From Flavobacteriaceae bacterium (GTDB lineage: Bacteria > Bacteroidota > Bacteroidia > Flavobacteriales > Flavobacteriaceae), in assembly GCA_009827225.1 (NCBI GenBank), contig WUAI01000006.1, positions 62,001 through 126,000 of the forward strand: a DNA stretch of 64,000 nucleotides, in the 5' to 3' direction. Numbering within the stretch: the first letter of the stretch is position 1; every line of letters begins with the position of its first letter. Positions 17,788 through 26,013 of the stretch are shown one piece after another. Under the pieces are notes generated by a model. It saw only the letters and a list, made by a program, of their open reading frames with translations. It had not been told where the DNA came from and did no database searches. The position numbers and the translations under genes are program-made.

Positions 17788-18069
17788 TTATCCCACCAAA
17801 CTATCGATCATTGCTGCCATGTCGAAATCTAACTGTGTAACTCCGCCGGCATCATGTGTAGACAAACTAATTTCGAGCCGATTATAAACGTTGAACCAGT
17901 TGGGGTGATGATTCATGGCTTCAGCTTCAAAAGCGATACGCGTCATAATGGAAAATGCGTCTTTGAAGTTTTCGAACTCCAGGGCGGTGTGAATTGCGTT
18001 TTCCGCATATTCCCAGTTTGGATAATTCTTAAGAGCGTCTTGAATTTCGGATTCGGAAAGAGGGTTCAT
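17788..18069 (-). CDS. phhB: Pterin-4a-carbinolamine dehydratase
   Basis: Small (93 aa) enzyme that dehydrates 4a-hydroxytetrahydrobiopterin during pterin recycling with aromatic amino acid hydroxylases. The catalytic His signature is complete: MNHHPNWFNVYNRLEISLSTH around residues 50-72, the usual EAxxHHPxxxxxYxxVxxxLxTH pattern. It begins two bases after the SDR gene and ends the gcvT-SDR-phhB run. No phenylalanine hydroxylase gene is in the window. Confidence 0.94.
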   Translation of the reverse strand: MNPLSESEIQDALKNYPNWEYAENAIHTALEFENFKDAFSIMTRIAFEAEAMNHHPNWFNVYNRLEISLSTHDAGGVTQLDFDMAAMIDSLVG

Positions 18070-18071
18070 AT

Positions 18072-18911
18072 CTAAGATTTTAATGTGATGATTTCTTCAT
18101 TCAGGGTACTGTCGTTGATTACTTCAGCCACAGTGATCCTGTAGTTTTTAGGTAATTTGTTCTTCTTTGGCAGAATGGCGAGGTACTTATCTTCATTACT
18201 GCTATAAACACTCTTAAAGATAGGCATATTATCACTCAACTTTTCAGAAATTTCTTTAAACAGGTCCTCGTGATGAATCACGTCCTTCGTGGAAAGATGG
18301 AATATGCCGCTAAGCTCTTTATTAATGATATAATGAACCTGTTGGGCAATTTTATCAGCAGTAGTTACGCTGATAATTAGGTTTGGGAAAACCTCGAACG
18401 CTGCTCTGTGCTTAATTGCCTGCTTTAGTTGGAACAGCCGTGGCGCATTCACCCCTAAAACCATTGGAAGCCGCAGTATGGCAAAATTGGATTTAGGTAA
18501 TTGCTGAATTCTTTTTTCTACGGAAATTTTAAACTTCCCATATTCGCTCTCGGCACTGGGGACATCATTCTCATAAGAAGGGAAGCCTCCTTTAGCGTCA
18601 AATACATTCACCGAGGAAAGATAGAGCAACCTGGAGTTAGTGGCCAATACGTACTCACAAATAATGTCATGCGCTTTATATTGAGACGCATAATCACCTC
18701 TTAAGGACGAAATGATAACGGTAGGTTTGATATGAAATAATATTTCTGAAATATCATCCTTCGTGACGTCATATTGAAAAAATACCTGATTCTCGTCAAA
18801 ATTTCCTGTCTGACTGAAATACGTTCCATACACATCATAGTAGGAGAGAAGTTCCTTGTATAAAGCATTCCCCACAAATCCCGACGCACCAAGTATAAGA
18901 ATTCTAGCCAA
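18072..18911 (-). CDS. RmlD-like NAD(P)-dependent SDR protein
   Basis: Extended short-chain dehydrogenase/reductase of 279 residues in the sugar-nucleotide reductase (dTDP-4-dehydrorhamnose reductase-like) group. The Rossmann motif is ILGASGFVG at the N-terminus, and the catalytic pair is in SEYGKFK (YxxxK) near residue 143, with an upstream Ser in YLSSVNVFD. No other dTDP-rhamnose genes are nearby, so the substrate is open. The gene sits two bases from both gcvT and phhB in one operon. Confidence 0.8.
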   Translation of the reverse strand: MARILILGASGFVGNALYKELLSYYDVYGTYFSQTGNFDENQVFFQYDVTKDDISEILFHIKPTVIISSLRGDYASQYKAHDIICEYVLATNSRLLYLSSVNVFDAKGGFPSYENDVPSAESEYGKFKISVEKRIQQLPKSNFAILRLPMVLGVNAPRLFQLKQAIKHRAAFEVFPNLIISVTTADKIAQQVHYIINKELSGIFHLSTKDVIHHEDLFKEISEKLSDNMPIFKSVYSSNEDKYLAILPKKNKLPKNYRITVAEVINDSTLNEEIITLKS

Positions 18912-18913
18912 AT

Positions 18914-19996
18914 CTATCCTTTATAAAATGGGAGTTTAACCACCGTAGCCGGTACGGCATTCTTGCGGATTTGAATATGAATTTGGGTTCCCGGATCATT
19001 AAAAACGGTAGGAACATAGCCCAATCCAATTCCTTTTCCAAGTGATGGCGACATAGTACCACTGGTCACATTTCCAATGATCTTACCGTTTCCATCCACT
19101 ATATCATACCCTTGTCTTGGAATACCACGCTCGTTAAGCTCAAAAGCAACGAGGCGTCTTTCAGGGCCGTGTTCTTTTTCTTTCTTCAGGTTCTCCGCAT
19201 TGATAAAGTCTTTGGTGAATTTGGTAATCCAGCCCAATCCGGCCTCAATGGGAGAGGTAGTATCGTCAATATCATTTCCGTAGAGACAATACCCCATTTC
19301 CATTCTTAAGGTATCCCGAGCCGCAAGACCTATGGGTTTGATACCCCAATCGGCGCCTGCCTCCAGAACTTTATTCCAGATTTGCTCGACTTCACTATTC
19401 TTACAATATATCTCAAAGCCACCGCTACCCGTATATCCGGTAGCACTTATGATTACATGCTCTATTCCTGCAAAGTCCGAAACTTTGAAGGTGTAAAACT
19501 TGATTTCAGACAGATCTTCGCTAGTCAAAGATTGCATAGCCTCAACGGCCTTTGGCCCTTGGATTGCCAACAAAGAGAAGTCTTCAGAAATATCTTTTAG
19601 ATCAGCATTCATGGTATTATGTTGATTGATCCAATCCCAGTCTTTCTGAATGTTGGAAGCGTTCACCACTAACAACCATTTCTCTTCGTTCAGGCGGTAA
19701 ATGATCAGGTCGTCTACGATACCACCTTCCGCATTGGGCATGCAGCTATATTGAGCCTGGCCATCTACAAGTTTAGAAGCATCATTACTACACACTTTCT
19801 GAATCAATTCCAGCGCGTTCGGACCCTTCACGAGGAATTCACCCATATGAGATACATCAAACACACCTACGGAATTCCTGACGGTTTCATGCTCGATATT
19901 TACGCCTTCATAAGAAACCGGCATATTATAACCGGCAAAAGGCACCATTTTGGCGCCTAATCTTTCATGAATTTTAGAGAGAGCTGTGTCCTTCAT
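18914..19996 (-). CDS. gcvT: Aminomethyltransferase (glycine cleavage T protein)
   Basis: T protein of the glycine cleavage system. It transfers the methylene group from the aminomethyl-lipoyl H protein to tetrahydrofolate, releasing ammonia. Family segments: [12 protein letters not shown] and [11 protein letters not shown] at the N-terminus, [12 protein letters not shown] in the folate-binding centre, [15 protein letters not shown], and the [17 protein letters not shown]-terminal block. 360 residues is normal. First gene of the gcvT-SDR-phhB run, preceded by a consensus promoter. gcvH and gcvP are not in the window. Confidence 0.96.
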   Translation of the reverse strand: MKDTALSKIHERLGAKMVPFAGYNMPVSYEGVNIEHETVRNSVGVFDVSHMGEFLVKGPNALELIQKVCSNDASKLVDGQAQYSCMPNAEGGIVDDLIIYRLNEEKWLLVVNASNIQKDWDWINQHNTMNADLKDISEDFSLLAIQGPKAVEAMQSLTSEDLSEIKFYTFKVSDFAGIEHVIISATGYTGSGGFEIYCKNSEVEQIWNKVLEAGADWGIKPIGLAARDTLRMEMGYCLYGNDIDDTTSPIEAGLGWITKFTKDFINAENLKKEKEHGPERRLVAFELNERGIPRQGYDIVDGNGKIIGNVTSGTMSPSLGKGIGLGYVPTVFNDPGTQIHIQIRKNAVPATVVKLPFYKG

Positions 19997-20013
19997 TTTT
20001 CATTAATTTTTGG

Positions 20014-20041
20014 CAAATGTAGCCATTCTGTAAAAAGCAAA
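20014..20041 (-). promoter_or_regulatory. gcvT operon promoter, TTTG-N16-TACATTTG
   Basis: On the minus strand TTTG (20041-20038) and TACATTTG (20021-20014) are separated by 16 bases. The predicted start near 20009 gives a 13-nt leader. No glycine riboswitch fits in this short leader. Confidence 0.7.
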
Positions 20042-20075
20042 CGCCCCTTTTGTTTGATTGTTTTCAACAAGTTGG

Positions 20076-20083
20076 TAACTTGC
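20076..20083 (+). promoter_or_regulatory. Possible variant promoter of the NAD(P)HX repair gene
   Basis: TTTG at 20053-20056, a 19-base spacer and TAACTTGC at 20076-20083. The -7 box departs from TAnnTTTG in its second half, but the same TAACTTGC occurs 17 bases before pdxH (932-939), so it may be a tolerated variant. Confidence 0.35.
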
Positions 20084-20099
20084 GGTAAATTCATCACAA

Positions 20100-21656
20100 A
20101 TGAACATTTTTTCATCAGAACAATTATATGAAGCCGACCGGATAACTACCGAAAAACAAGGGATAAGTTCGCTAGACCTGATGGAGAGGGCCGCCGGACA
20201 AATCTTCAACTGGTTGCATCAAAGAATGCAGGGAGCACAGGTCCCTATCCATATTTTTTGTGGGATTGGTAACAATGGTGGTGATGGATTGGTGCTCGGT
20301 AGAATGCTGATTGAAAGCGGATACAACGTTACCATTTATGTCGCAAATTTCACGGCCAAGAGATCCAAGTGTTTTTTGATCAATTACGACCGGGTTAAAA
20401 AGATAACTAAGAAATGGCCCATTCTGATGACTTCGGAAAAGGACTTTCCCGAAATTCATCCTGATGATATTATAGTAGATGCACTATTCGGAATTGGATT
20501 GAACCGCCCACCTGAAGGTTGGGTCAAGGCATTGATTCAATACTTAAACGCCGAAAAGGCCTTTAAACTGTCCATAGATATTCCGAGCGGACTTAGTGCC
20601 AATACTCCTTTATTGGATCCCGATGCAGTGGTTCGGGCCAATCATACGTTAACATTTCAGGCGCCAAAGTTGTCATTCTTTTTACCGCAGACCGGTAAAT
20701 ATGTTCCCTTTTTTGAAGCCCTGGATATTGGGTTGGATCCGGAGTACTTAATGACTACGGCCCCTTTAGCGCATCTTGTAATGAAACCCCAGGCCAAAAC
20801 CTTCTATCGACAGCGAGAGAAGTATGCATACAAGTCGCATTTTGGACATGCTTTTATTGTGGCTGGAGGGGAAGGTAAAATGGGTGCGGCTTCCATGGCC
20901 GCCAAGGCAGTTTTGCGCACCGGTGGAGGTCTTGTTACGGTACACGTGCCTGGAATAGGAAGAGATGTTATTCAAACCTCGGTACCTGAAGCCATGACGA
21001 TGACAGATCCTAACGACAAAAATATTTCCAAAGTGGACACCTCATTCGATCCCACCGTTATTGGCGTAGGCCCGGGTATAGGGATGGCCTCCGAAACAAA
21101 AAAAGCCTTGAAGGAATTATTGTCGGCAACGAAAAGACCGATGGTTATAGATGCGGACGCCTTGAATTGTATTTCTGAAGATGAATCCCTGGTAGGTCTG
21201 GTACCGAAACATTCCATCCTTACACCGCATCCGGGAGAGTTGCAGCGATTGATTGGTAGTTGGGAGAATGACTATGAAAAGTTGGATAAAACCAAGGAGT
21301 TTTCGAAAAAGCACGAATTGTTGGTAGTGGTCAAAGGTGCTAATACGATTACCGTGGTTGGTGATTCTATGTACATCAATAGTACAGGGAATCCCGGTAT
21401 GGCTACGGCGGGAAGTGGTGACGTTCTCACAGGTATGATTACCGGCTTGCTGTCTCAGGGCTATGAACCGTTGGCGGCAGCTTTATTCGGTGTGTATCTT
21501 CATGGTAGCAGTGGAAACTTAGTTGCCCAGGAAAGAGGGTTCGAGGCATTGATTGCAACAGACATTATTGAAAATATTGGAGACGCCTTCCTGGAACTGT
21601 TCAAACAAGAACAAATGCCGGCTCCTCCGGAGGAGGAAGAAACCACAGAGCAATAA
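20100..21656 (+). CDS. nnr: Bifunctional NAD(P)HX epimerase/dehydratase
   Basis: Repairs hydrated NADH and NADPH. Residues 1 to about 215 are the YjeF_N epimerase domain (GNNGGDGLVLGRML near residue 58 and VDALFGIGLNRP). Residues from about 230 are the ADP- or ATP-dependent dehydratase, a ribokinase-like fold with GGEGKMGAASMAAKA, LTPHPGELQRL and the phosphate-binding/catalytic AGSGDVLTGMITGL segment. 518 residues matches fused NnrE-NnrD proteins, plus a short acidic Pro/Glu-rich tail. It is divergent from gcvT and ends at a bidirectional terminator. Confidence 0.94.
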   Translation: MNIFSSEQLYEADRITTEKQGISSLDLMERAAGQIFNWLHQRMQGAQVPIHIFCGIGNNGGDGLVLGRMLIESGYNVTIYVANFTAKRSKCFLINYDRVKKITKKWPILMTSEKDFPEIHPDDIIVDALFGIGLNRPPEGWVKALIQYLNAEKAFKLSIDIPSGLSANTPLLDPDAVVRANHTLTFQAPKLSFFLPQTGKYVPFFEALDIGLDPEYLMTTAPLAHLVMKPQAKTFYRQREKYAYKSHFGHAFIVAGGEGKMGAASMAAKAVLRTGGGLVTVHVPGIGRDVIQTSVPEAMTMTDPNDKNISKVDTSFDPTVIGVGPGIGMASETKKALKELLSATKRPMVIDADALNCISEDESLVGLVPKHSILTPHPGELQRLIGSWENDYEKLDKTKEFSKKHELLVVVKGANTITVVGDSMYINSTGNPGMATAGSGDVLTGMITGLLSQGYEPLAAALFGVYLHGSSGNLVAQERGFEALIATDIIENIGDAFLELFKQEQMPAPPEEEETTEQ

Positions 21657-21657
21657 A

Positions 21658-21678
21658 AAAGCTCCCATCGGGAGCTTT
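21658..21678. terminator. Bidirectional intrinsic terminator
   Basis: A 9-bp stem (AAAGCTCCC with GGGAGCTTT) and an ATC loop, between the convergent NAD(P)HX repair gene and the TlpA-like gene. Confidence 0.75.
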
Positions 21679-21681
21679 AAA

Positions 21682-22686
21682 TTATATCAGTTCATCAAGC
21701 ATTTCTCTTAATTTCGGATTGGATGGTCTTGGAGCATCCGGCGTTACGATATTTCCATCCGGATCGATAAGGATGAATCTTGGTATTCCGCTGATGTAAT
21801 AATCCTTAACAAACTTAGAATTCCAATCACTGTCTGCATATAATTGAATTCCGCCTAATTGTTTGTCATTAACCATATCTATCCATTTTTGGTGGTCTTT
21901 TTCCCGGTCGATTGAAATGCTCACGAATTGAATATTTTTATCGTGATAATCATTTTCAACTTCTTTTAGGAAAGGAATTTCCATTTTACAGGGCCCGCAC
22001 CAGGTTGCCCATACATCGATATAAACATATGCTCCTTTAAGATCTGCCAAACTAGTAGTAGTTCCATCGTGGTTTTCGTAGTTTTCAAACAAAGGAGAGA
22101 CCGTGCCTTTAGGGAGTTTTTGACGTAGCTGAATAAGCTCGCCAAGATATTTTTGATACCCCTTGATGTTATTCGCAAGGCTCTTTTTGATTTCGGTAGA
22201 AACTATGCTGTCTACTTCAGGCTTGGAATTGATGAATTCCGTCATGCTGGTATTGATTTGTTTCATCTCCTGATCAAGATCTGCCAAACTCAACTCTTCG
22301 ACATCCAAATCGAATAGTTCCTCCATTTTTAAGGCATTCTCTGCGATAAAGTTATTGTTTTCTGATCCTTCACCGGAGAATTTAATGCTCTCGTCAAATT
22401 CCTCAGTATTAAGCGTCATATTCAGATCGAATCCATTCCGAAGAAAAAGCCTTGCATATTCACCTCCATCATAAAAACGAAACAATCCGGGAGTTACTTT
22501 TAACGTATCTGAAAAGGAACCATCTTCGCTCACCTGGATGGTCTTTGAGTATCCTTTGGTAGACACCACAATCGAGTCGCTATTCTTGTTTTCGATTTTT
22601 CCTGAAAAGGTCACATAGTCCTTTTTTACATCCGTTCCACAGGAGAGAATAGTTAAAGAAAGTACAGCAATAATCAGCTTTTTCAT
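21682..22686 (-). CDS. TlpA-like thioredoxin-fold lipoprotein
   Basis: 334-residue lipoprotein: signal peptide with lipobox LTILSC (Cys 16), a DUF4369-like N-terminal beta domain, a helical middle, and a C-terminal AhpC/TSA-thioredoxin domain with the redox motif WATWCGPCKME near residue 230 and the cis-Pro in SGIPRFILID. Expected to work in the periplasm as a disulfide reductase for cytochrome c or other secreted proteins. This domain arrangement is common in Bacteroidota. Monocistronic on the minus strand. Confidence 0.9.
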   Translation of the reverse strand: MKKLIIAVLSLTILSCGTDVKKDYVTFSGKIENKNSDSIVVSTKGYSKTIQVSEDGSFSDTLKVTPGLFRFYDGGEYARLFLRNGFDLNMTLNTEEFDESIKFSGEGSENNNFIAENALKMEELFDLDVEELSLADLDQEMKQINTSMTEFINSKPEVDSIVSTEIKKSLANNIKGYQKYLGELIQLRQKLPKGTVSPLFENYENHDGTTTSLADLKGAYVYIDVWATWCGPCKMEIPFLKEVENDYHDKNIQFVSISIDREKDHQKWIDMVNDKQLGGIQLYADSDWNSKFVKDYYISGIPRFILIDPDGNIVTPDAPRPSNPKLREMLDELI

Positions 22687-22769
22687 GGTTGTTTGAATTT
22701 AAGTTGTGCTAAAATAAAAGAATAATCCATACCTAAAGAAAAATACTGAAAACCTTAACAGGAAATTGG

Positions 22770-22777
22770 TATTTTTG
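22770..22777 (+). promoter_or_regulatory. hutH promoter -7 box
   Basis: TATTTTTG matches TAnnTTTG. Transcription would begin near 22782, which rules out the upstream in-frame start at 22766 and supports the ATG at 22796 with a 14-nt leader. No clear -33 box. Confidence 0.6.
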
Positions 22778-22795
22778 CTGGAAACAACAAAACCA

Positions 22796-24307
22796 ATGCG
22801 CCCAACTCATTATGTGAGTACAGACATTCTCTCACTGGCCAAGATTATGGAAATTACTGACATCCATGCACAATTGGCACTTTCCGAAGAAGCTGTTCTC
22901 AATATTAACAAATCTCACGATTACCTTCATCAAAAACTAAAGGATCAGGACAAGCCTATTTATGGGATAAATACCGGTTTTGGTTCATTATACAATGTGA
23001 AGATATCAAGTGAAAACTTGTCAAAACTGCAGGAAAACCTGGTGATGTCGCATGCCTGTGGTACCGGAGAAGAAGTTCCGGAATCCATTGTAAAGTTAAT
23101 GTTGTTGTTCAAAATACAATCGCTAAGTTACGGCTACAGCGGTGTGCAGTTACAAACGGTAGAGCGCCTGATTGATTTTTACAATGAAGATATTTTCCCT
23201 GTGGTATATACCCAGGGAAGTTTGGGAGCAAGTGGTGACCTGGCACCCCTGGCACATTTGTCTCTTCCTTTGATAGGGCATGGAGAAGTTCGTCACAACG
23301 GTGAAGTGAAACAAGCTTCGGAGGTTTTGAAGGAAAAAGGATGGAAGCCTATTACCCTTGAAGCAAAAGAAGGGCTGGCCTTATTGAATGGAACTCAATT
23401 CATGAGTGCCTACGGGATTCACTGCCTGATCAAGTGCCATAAACTTTCGTATTTATCGGATCTAATTTCCGCGGTATCGATCGATGCATTCGATTGTAAT
23501 ATGAGTCCGTTCCACGAACTCGTGCATTTGGTGCGCCCTCACCGCGGGCAGGTTAAAACCGCTCAAAGAATTTTAGAGCTGTTGGACGGAAGTGAGATGG
23601 GAGAATCTGAGAACAAGAAAGTACAGGACCCATATTCGTTTCGATGTATTCCACAGGTTCATGGCGCAACTAAAGATACGATCGTTTTTGCTACTAAAAC
23701 CTTTAAGACAGAGATCAATTCGGTGACGGATAATCCTAATATTTTCATGGATTCCGACATGATCATTTCCGGGGGTAATTTTCATGGTCAGCCCCTCGCG
23801 TTGGCGCTCGATTACCTGGGAATAGCGATGGCAGAGTTGGGTAATATTTCAGAAAGAAGAACCTTCCAATTAGTCTCCGGATTAAGGGAATTACCCCAGT
23901 TCCTGGTGAATAATCCGGGATTGAACAGTGGTTTTATGATTCCGCAGTACACAGCGGCCAGCATTGTGAGCAGTAATAAACAGCTTGCTACACCGGCCTC
24001 AGTGGATTCGATTGTGTCTTCAAATGGACAAGAAGATCATGTGAGCATGGGAGCAAATGCCGCTACCCAATGTCTTCGAATAGTTGATAATGTGGAGACC
24101 ATCCTGGCGATCGAATTAATGAATGCATCACAGGCTATGCATTTCAGAAGGCCGAAAAAGTCTTCTCCCATTGTGGAGGGTTTTTTGAAAGGATTTCAGC
24201 AGGTGGTTCCTTTTGTAGAGGAAGATCGTTTGCTGGCAGATGATATTAAAAACTCGGTTTCGTATTTGGATAGTATCTCCATTGATCCTAACTTGATCTT
24301 CGAATGA
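22796..24307 (+). CDS. hutH: Histidine ammonia-lyase
   Basis: Removes ammonia from histidine to give urocanate, using an MIO cofactor made autocatalytically from the Ala-Ser-Gly triad seen in GSLGASGDLAPLAH near residue 145. YGINTGFGSL near residue 60 and the LVMSHACG segment fit HutH rather than the tyrosine- or phenylalanine-specific lyases. About 503 residues from the preferred ATG at 22796. No hutU, hutI or hutG lies in the window. The 3' end overlaps the next gene by four bases (ATGA). Confidence 0.88.
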   Translation: MRPTHYVSTDILSLAKIMEITDIHAQLALSEEAVLNINKSHDYLHQKLKDQDKPIYGINTGFGSLYNVKISSENLSKLQENLVMSHACGTGEEVPESIVKLMLLFKIQSLSYGYSGVQLQTVERLIDFYNEDIFPVVYTQGSLGASGDLAPLAHLSLPLIGHGEVRHNGEVKQASEVLKEKGWKPITLEAKEGLALLNGTQFMSAYGIHCLIKCHKLSYLSDLISAVSIDAFDCNMSPFHELVHLVRPHRGQVKTAQRILELLDGSEMGESENKKVQDPYSFRCIPQVHGATKDTIVFATKTFKTEINSVTDNPNIFMDSDMIISGGNFHGQPLALALDYLGIAMAELGNISERRTFQLVSGLRELPQFLVNNPGLNSGFMIPQYTAASIVSSNKQLATPASVDSIVSSNGQEDHVSMGANAATQCLRIVDNVETILAIELMNASQAMHFRRPKKSSPIVEGFLKGFQQVVPFVEEDRLLADDIKNSVSYLDSISIDPNLIFE

Positions 24308-25203
24308 GACCCTTAAAATACTTTGCACTGTTACTCATGGCTCTTATCTATTGGCAATCTTCTGCCCAGGATTACACGCCGCTGTTGAGTAACTCCAACG
24401 AATGGCAGTTGACAAACTGTTATTTCGGATGCCTTACTGATGCCTATTTCACAGATGGAGATACCATTGTGAACGGTATGAACCATAAAATTTTGGACGG
24501 GTTTCATTATATCTCCAGGACGTTCCTGTTAAGGGAAGTAGTAAGCGAGAAAAAGGTTTATCTGACAAGAGTAATTGATCCCAACACGACGGAAGAATTC
24601 CTGTTATATGACTTCTCCCTGAGTGTTGGAGACTCTATTGAAATGATGAATCCAATTACCCCTTTTCCACCGAACGGTGGGTATTTCGTAGTAGATTCTA
24701 TTATTCCTAGAGTGTTGGAAGATGGGGAAGATTACGACCACTTCTACTTCTCACCGGCGGTATCAAATCAAGTGAGTTTCCATAATGCAGAGTGGGTGGA
24801 AGGAATCGGTTCTATGTCAATAATCAATGCTCCCGGTGGAGATCCCGATATCAACGGGGCAGGCCATTTAAGTTGTTACTACAGAGACGGCATTTCGATA
24901 TATAGAAACCTGGATTCCATTTCAAATTGCACCCCGGTATTGAGTGTCAATGACATCGTCCCATCAAAACCGGTTTTCATCACCTCTTATTCAGAAGACA
25001 ACGGACTGCTTACAGTAAGAGCAGACCAGGAGATGAGGCATTTGTATTTGTTCGACATCCAGGGAAATCGAATTTTAGATTCGGAAACCCAAAACAGCAA
25101 GCAGGCATTATTGGACACAACGAGCTTGTCAAAAGGTATATACCTGTTGAGAATTCAAGATCTTTACAATCGAATTTATAGTTTGAAAATTCTTGTGTAC
25201 TAA
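24304..25203 (+). CDS. Secreted hypothetical protein with T9SS type A tail
   Basis: 299 residues with a cleavable signal peptide (LLLMALIYWQSSAQ) and a C-terminal type IX secretion sorting domain of about 75 residues, recognisable from LTVRADQEMRHLYLFDIQG through LSKGIYLLRIQD. The N-terminal part (residues 20-210) has several Cys and aromatic residues but no domain I recognise. Its ATG lies within the hutH stop region (four-base overlap), so the two are probably co-translated, although one product is cytosolic and the other secreted. Converges on the STAS-like paralogue 3 with a three-base gap. Confidence 0.82.
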   Translation: MRPLKYFALLLMALIYWQSSAQDYTPLLSNSNEWQLTNCYFGCLTDAYFTDGDTIVNGMNHKILDGFHYISRTFLLREVVSEKKVYLTRVIDPNTTEEFLLYDFSLSVGDSIEMMNPITPFPPNGGYFVVDSIIPRVLEDGEDYDHFYFSPAVSNQVSFHNAEWVEGIGSMSIINAPGGDPDINGAGHLSCYYRDGISIYRNLDSISNCTPVLSVNDIVPSKPVFITSYSEDNGLLTVRADQEMRHLYLFDIQGNRILDSETQNSKQALLDTTSLSKGIYLLRIQDLYNRIYSLKILVY

Positions 25204-25206
25204 GAA

Positions 25207-25608
25207 CTATCGCATTTGAGCGATAATAGCCTCTATCCAAACCACCGCATCATCAACACTGTTGAATACAGAAACCGGTTTTTTTAAGAATAGTTTCTCT
25301 ACCTGAGTATTGTCTAGTTTCAATTTTTCGTCCGTGACCACGGCGAAACCTGCCAGATTCTCAATCTTAGAGGTTTCAATGTAGGTTTTAGGATCCACGG
25401 CATAGGAATTGAGCCGATACGAAATATACCCGAAGGGTCTTCCGGCATAAAAACTTTGTGATAAATTAACGAGTTCCTCGTTGTGTTCTACGGTAACTGT
25501 TTCACCTTCATTGATTACGGAAACCATGTAATTATGATACAAAGTAACCTTGGCAAAGGGGAAAGTAACATGTTGGGTGGGGTGGGTGTTAGGTTTGGTC
25601 CCTCTCAT
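25207..25608 (-). CDS. STAS-like small protein, paralogue 3
   Basis: 133 residues; function unknown. Aligns by eye with the products at 8503-8904 and 9026-9406. The INEGETVTVEHNEEL segment, then SFYAGRPFGYISYRLNSY, AVDPKTY and a C-terminal helix (DDAVVWIEAIIAQ) occupy the same positions as in the other two. The ESHY and NR positions of its relatives are changed to QSFY and YR, so it is the most diverged of the three. It follows the DksA-like gene on the minus strand by 36 bases. Confidence 0.72.
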   Translation of the reverse strand: MRGTKPNTHPTQHVTFPFAKVTLYHNYMVSVINEGETVTVEHNEELVNLSQSFYAGRPFGYISYRLNSYAVDPKTYIETSKIENLAGFAVVTDEKLKLDNTQVEKLFLKKPVSVFNSVDDAVVWIEAIIAQMR

Positions 25609-25644
25609 AAATCTTTTCGCTTTAAAAAGCGGCTAAGGTAAGAT

Positions 25645-25971
25645 TTATCTGGAACAATTCACACAGGTAATGGCCTGCGGGAGTAATAATATTCTACCTA
25701 ATGGAATGGCTTGCTTGCAGCGTATGCAAATCCCGAAATCATCATCATCTAATCGACTTAATGCGACCTTCAGGTTGTTCAATTTCAGTTCGGCCTTTCT
25801 TAGTGCAGCTTCATTCACGGATTTGTTGTTGATGGCATCCATTCTTGACACTCTGCCAATGGCATTTTCGGGTGCAATTGGACGAGTGAGTTCCTTGTAT
25901 TTGGTTACTAATTCAAGGGTAGACTGGATTTCCTCGTCTATGCGAACGCGTATCTGGTCTTTATCAATCAC
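25645..25971 (-). CDS. TraR/DksA family zinc-finger protein
   Basis: 108-residue protein with the C-terminal C4 zinc finger of the DksA/TraR family (CIRCKQAIPLGRILLLPQA then CVNC) after a helical N-terminal part. Proteins of this family bind the secondary channel of RNA polymerase. The tip acidic pair of DksA appears as RLDDDDFGIC. Located 21 bases after clpC on the same strand, but an intrinsic terminator lies between them, so it may have its own promoter inside the end of clpC. Confidence 0.85.
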   Translation of the reverse strand: MIDKDQIRVRIDEEIQSTLELVTKYKELTRPIAPENAIGRVSRMDAINNKSVNEAALRKAELKLNNLKVALSRLDDDDFGICIRCKQAIPLGRILLLPQAITCVNCSR

Positions 25972-25985
25972 AGGGAAGGTAAAAG

Positions 25986-26013
25986 AAAAAGGCTACGATT
26001 CCGTAGCCTTTTT
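25986..26013. terminator. Intrinsic terminator overlapping the clpC stop codon
   Basis: Stem AAAAAGGCTAC with GTAGCCTTTTT around a GATTCC loop, T-runs both ways. The stem itself encodes the last clpC codons and stop. Confidence 0.75.

Noticed and set aside
22796-24307. hutH as tyrosine ammonia-lyase of an aryl-polyene or flexirubin cluster
   Set aside because: The SHACG segment and overall length fit HutH and no ketosynthase, acyltransferase cluster or other pigment genes are adjacent.
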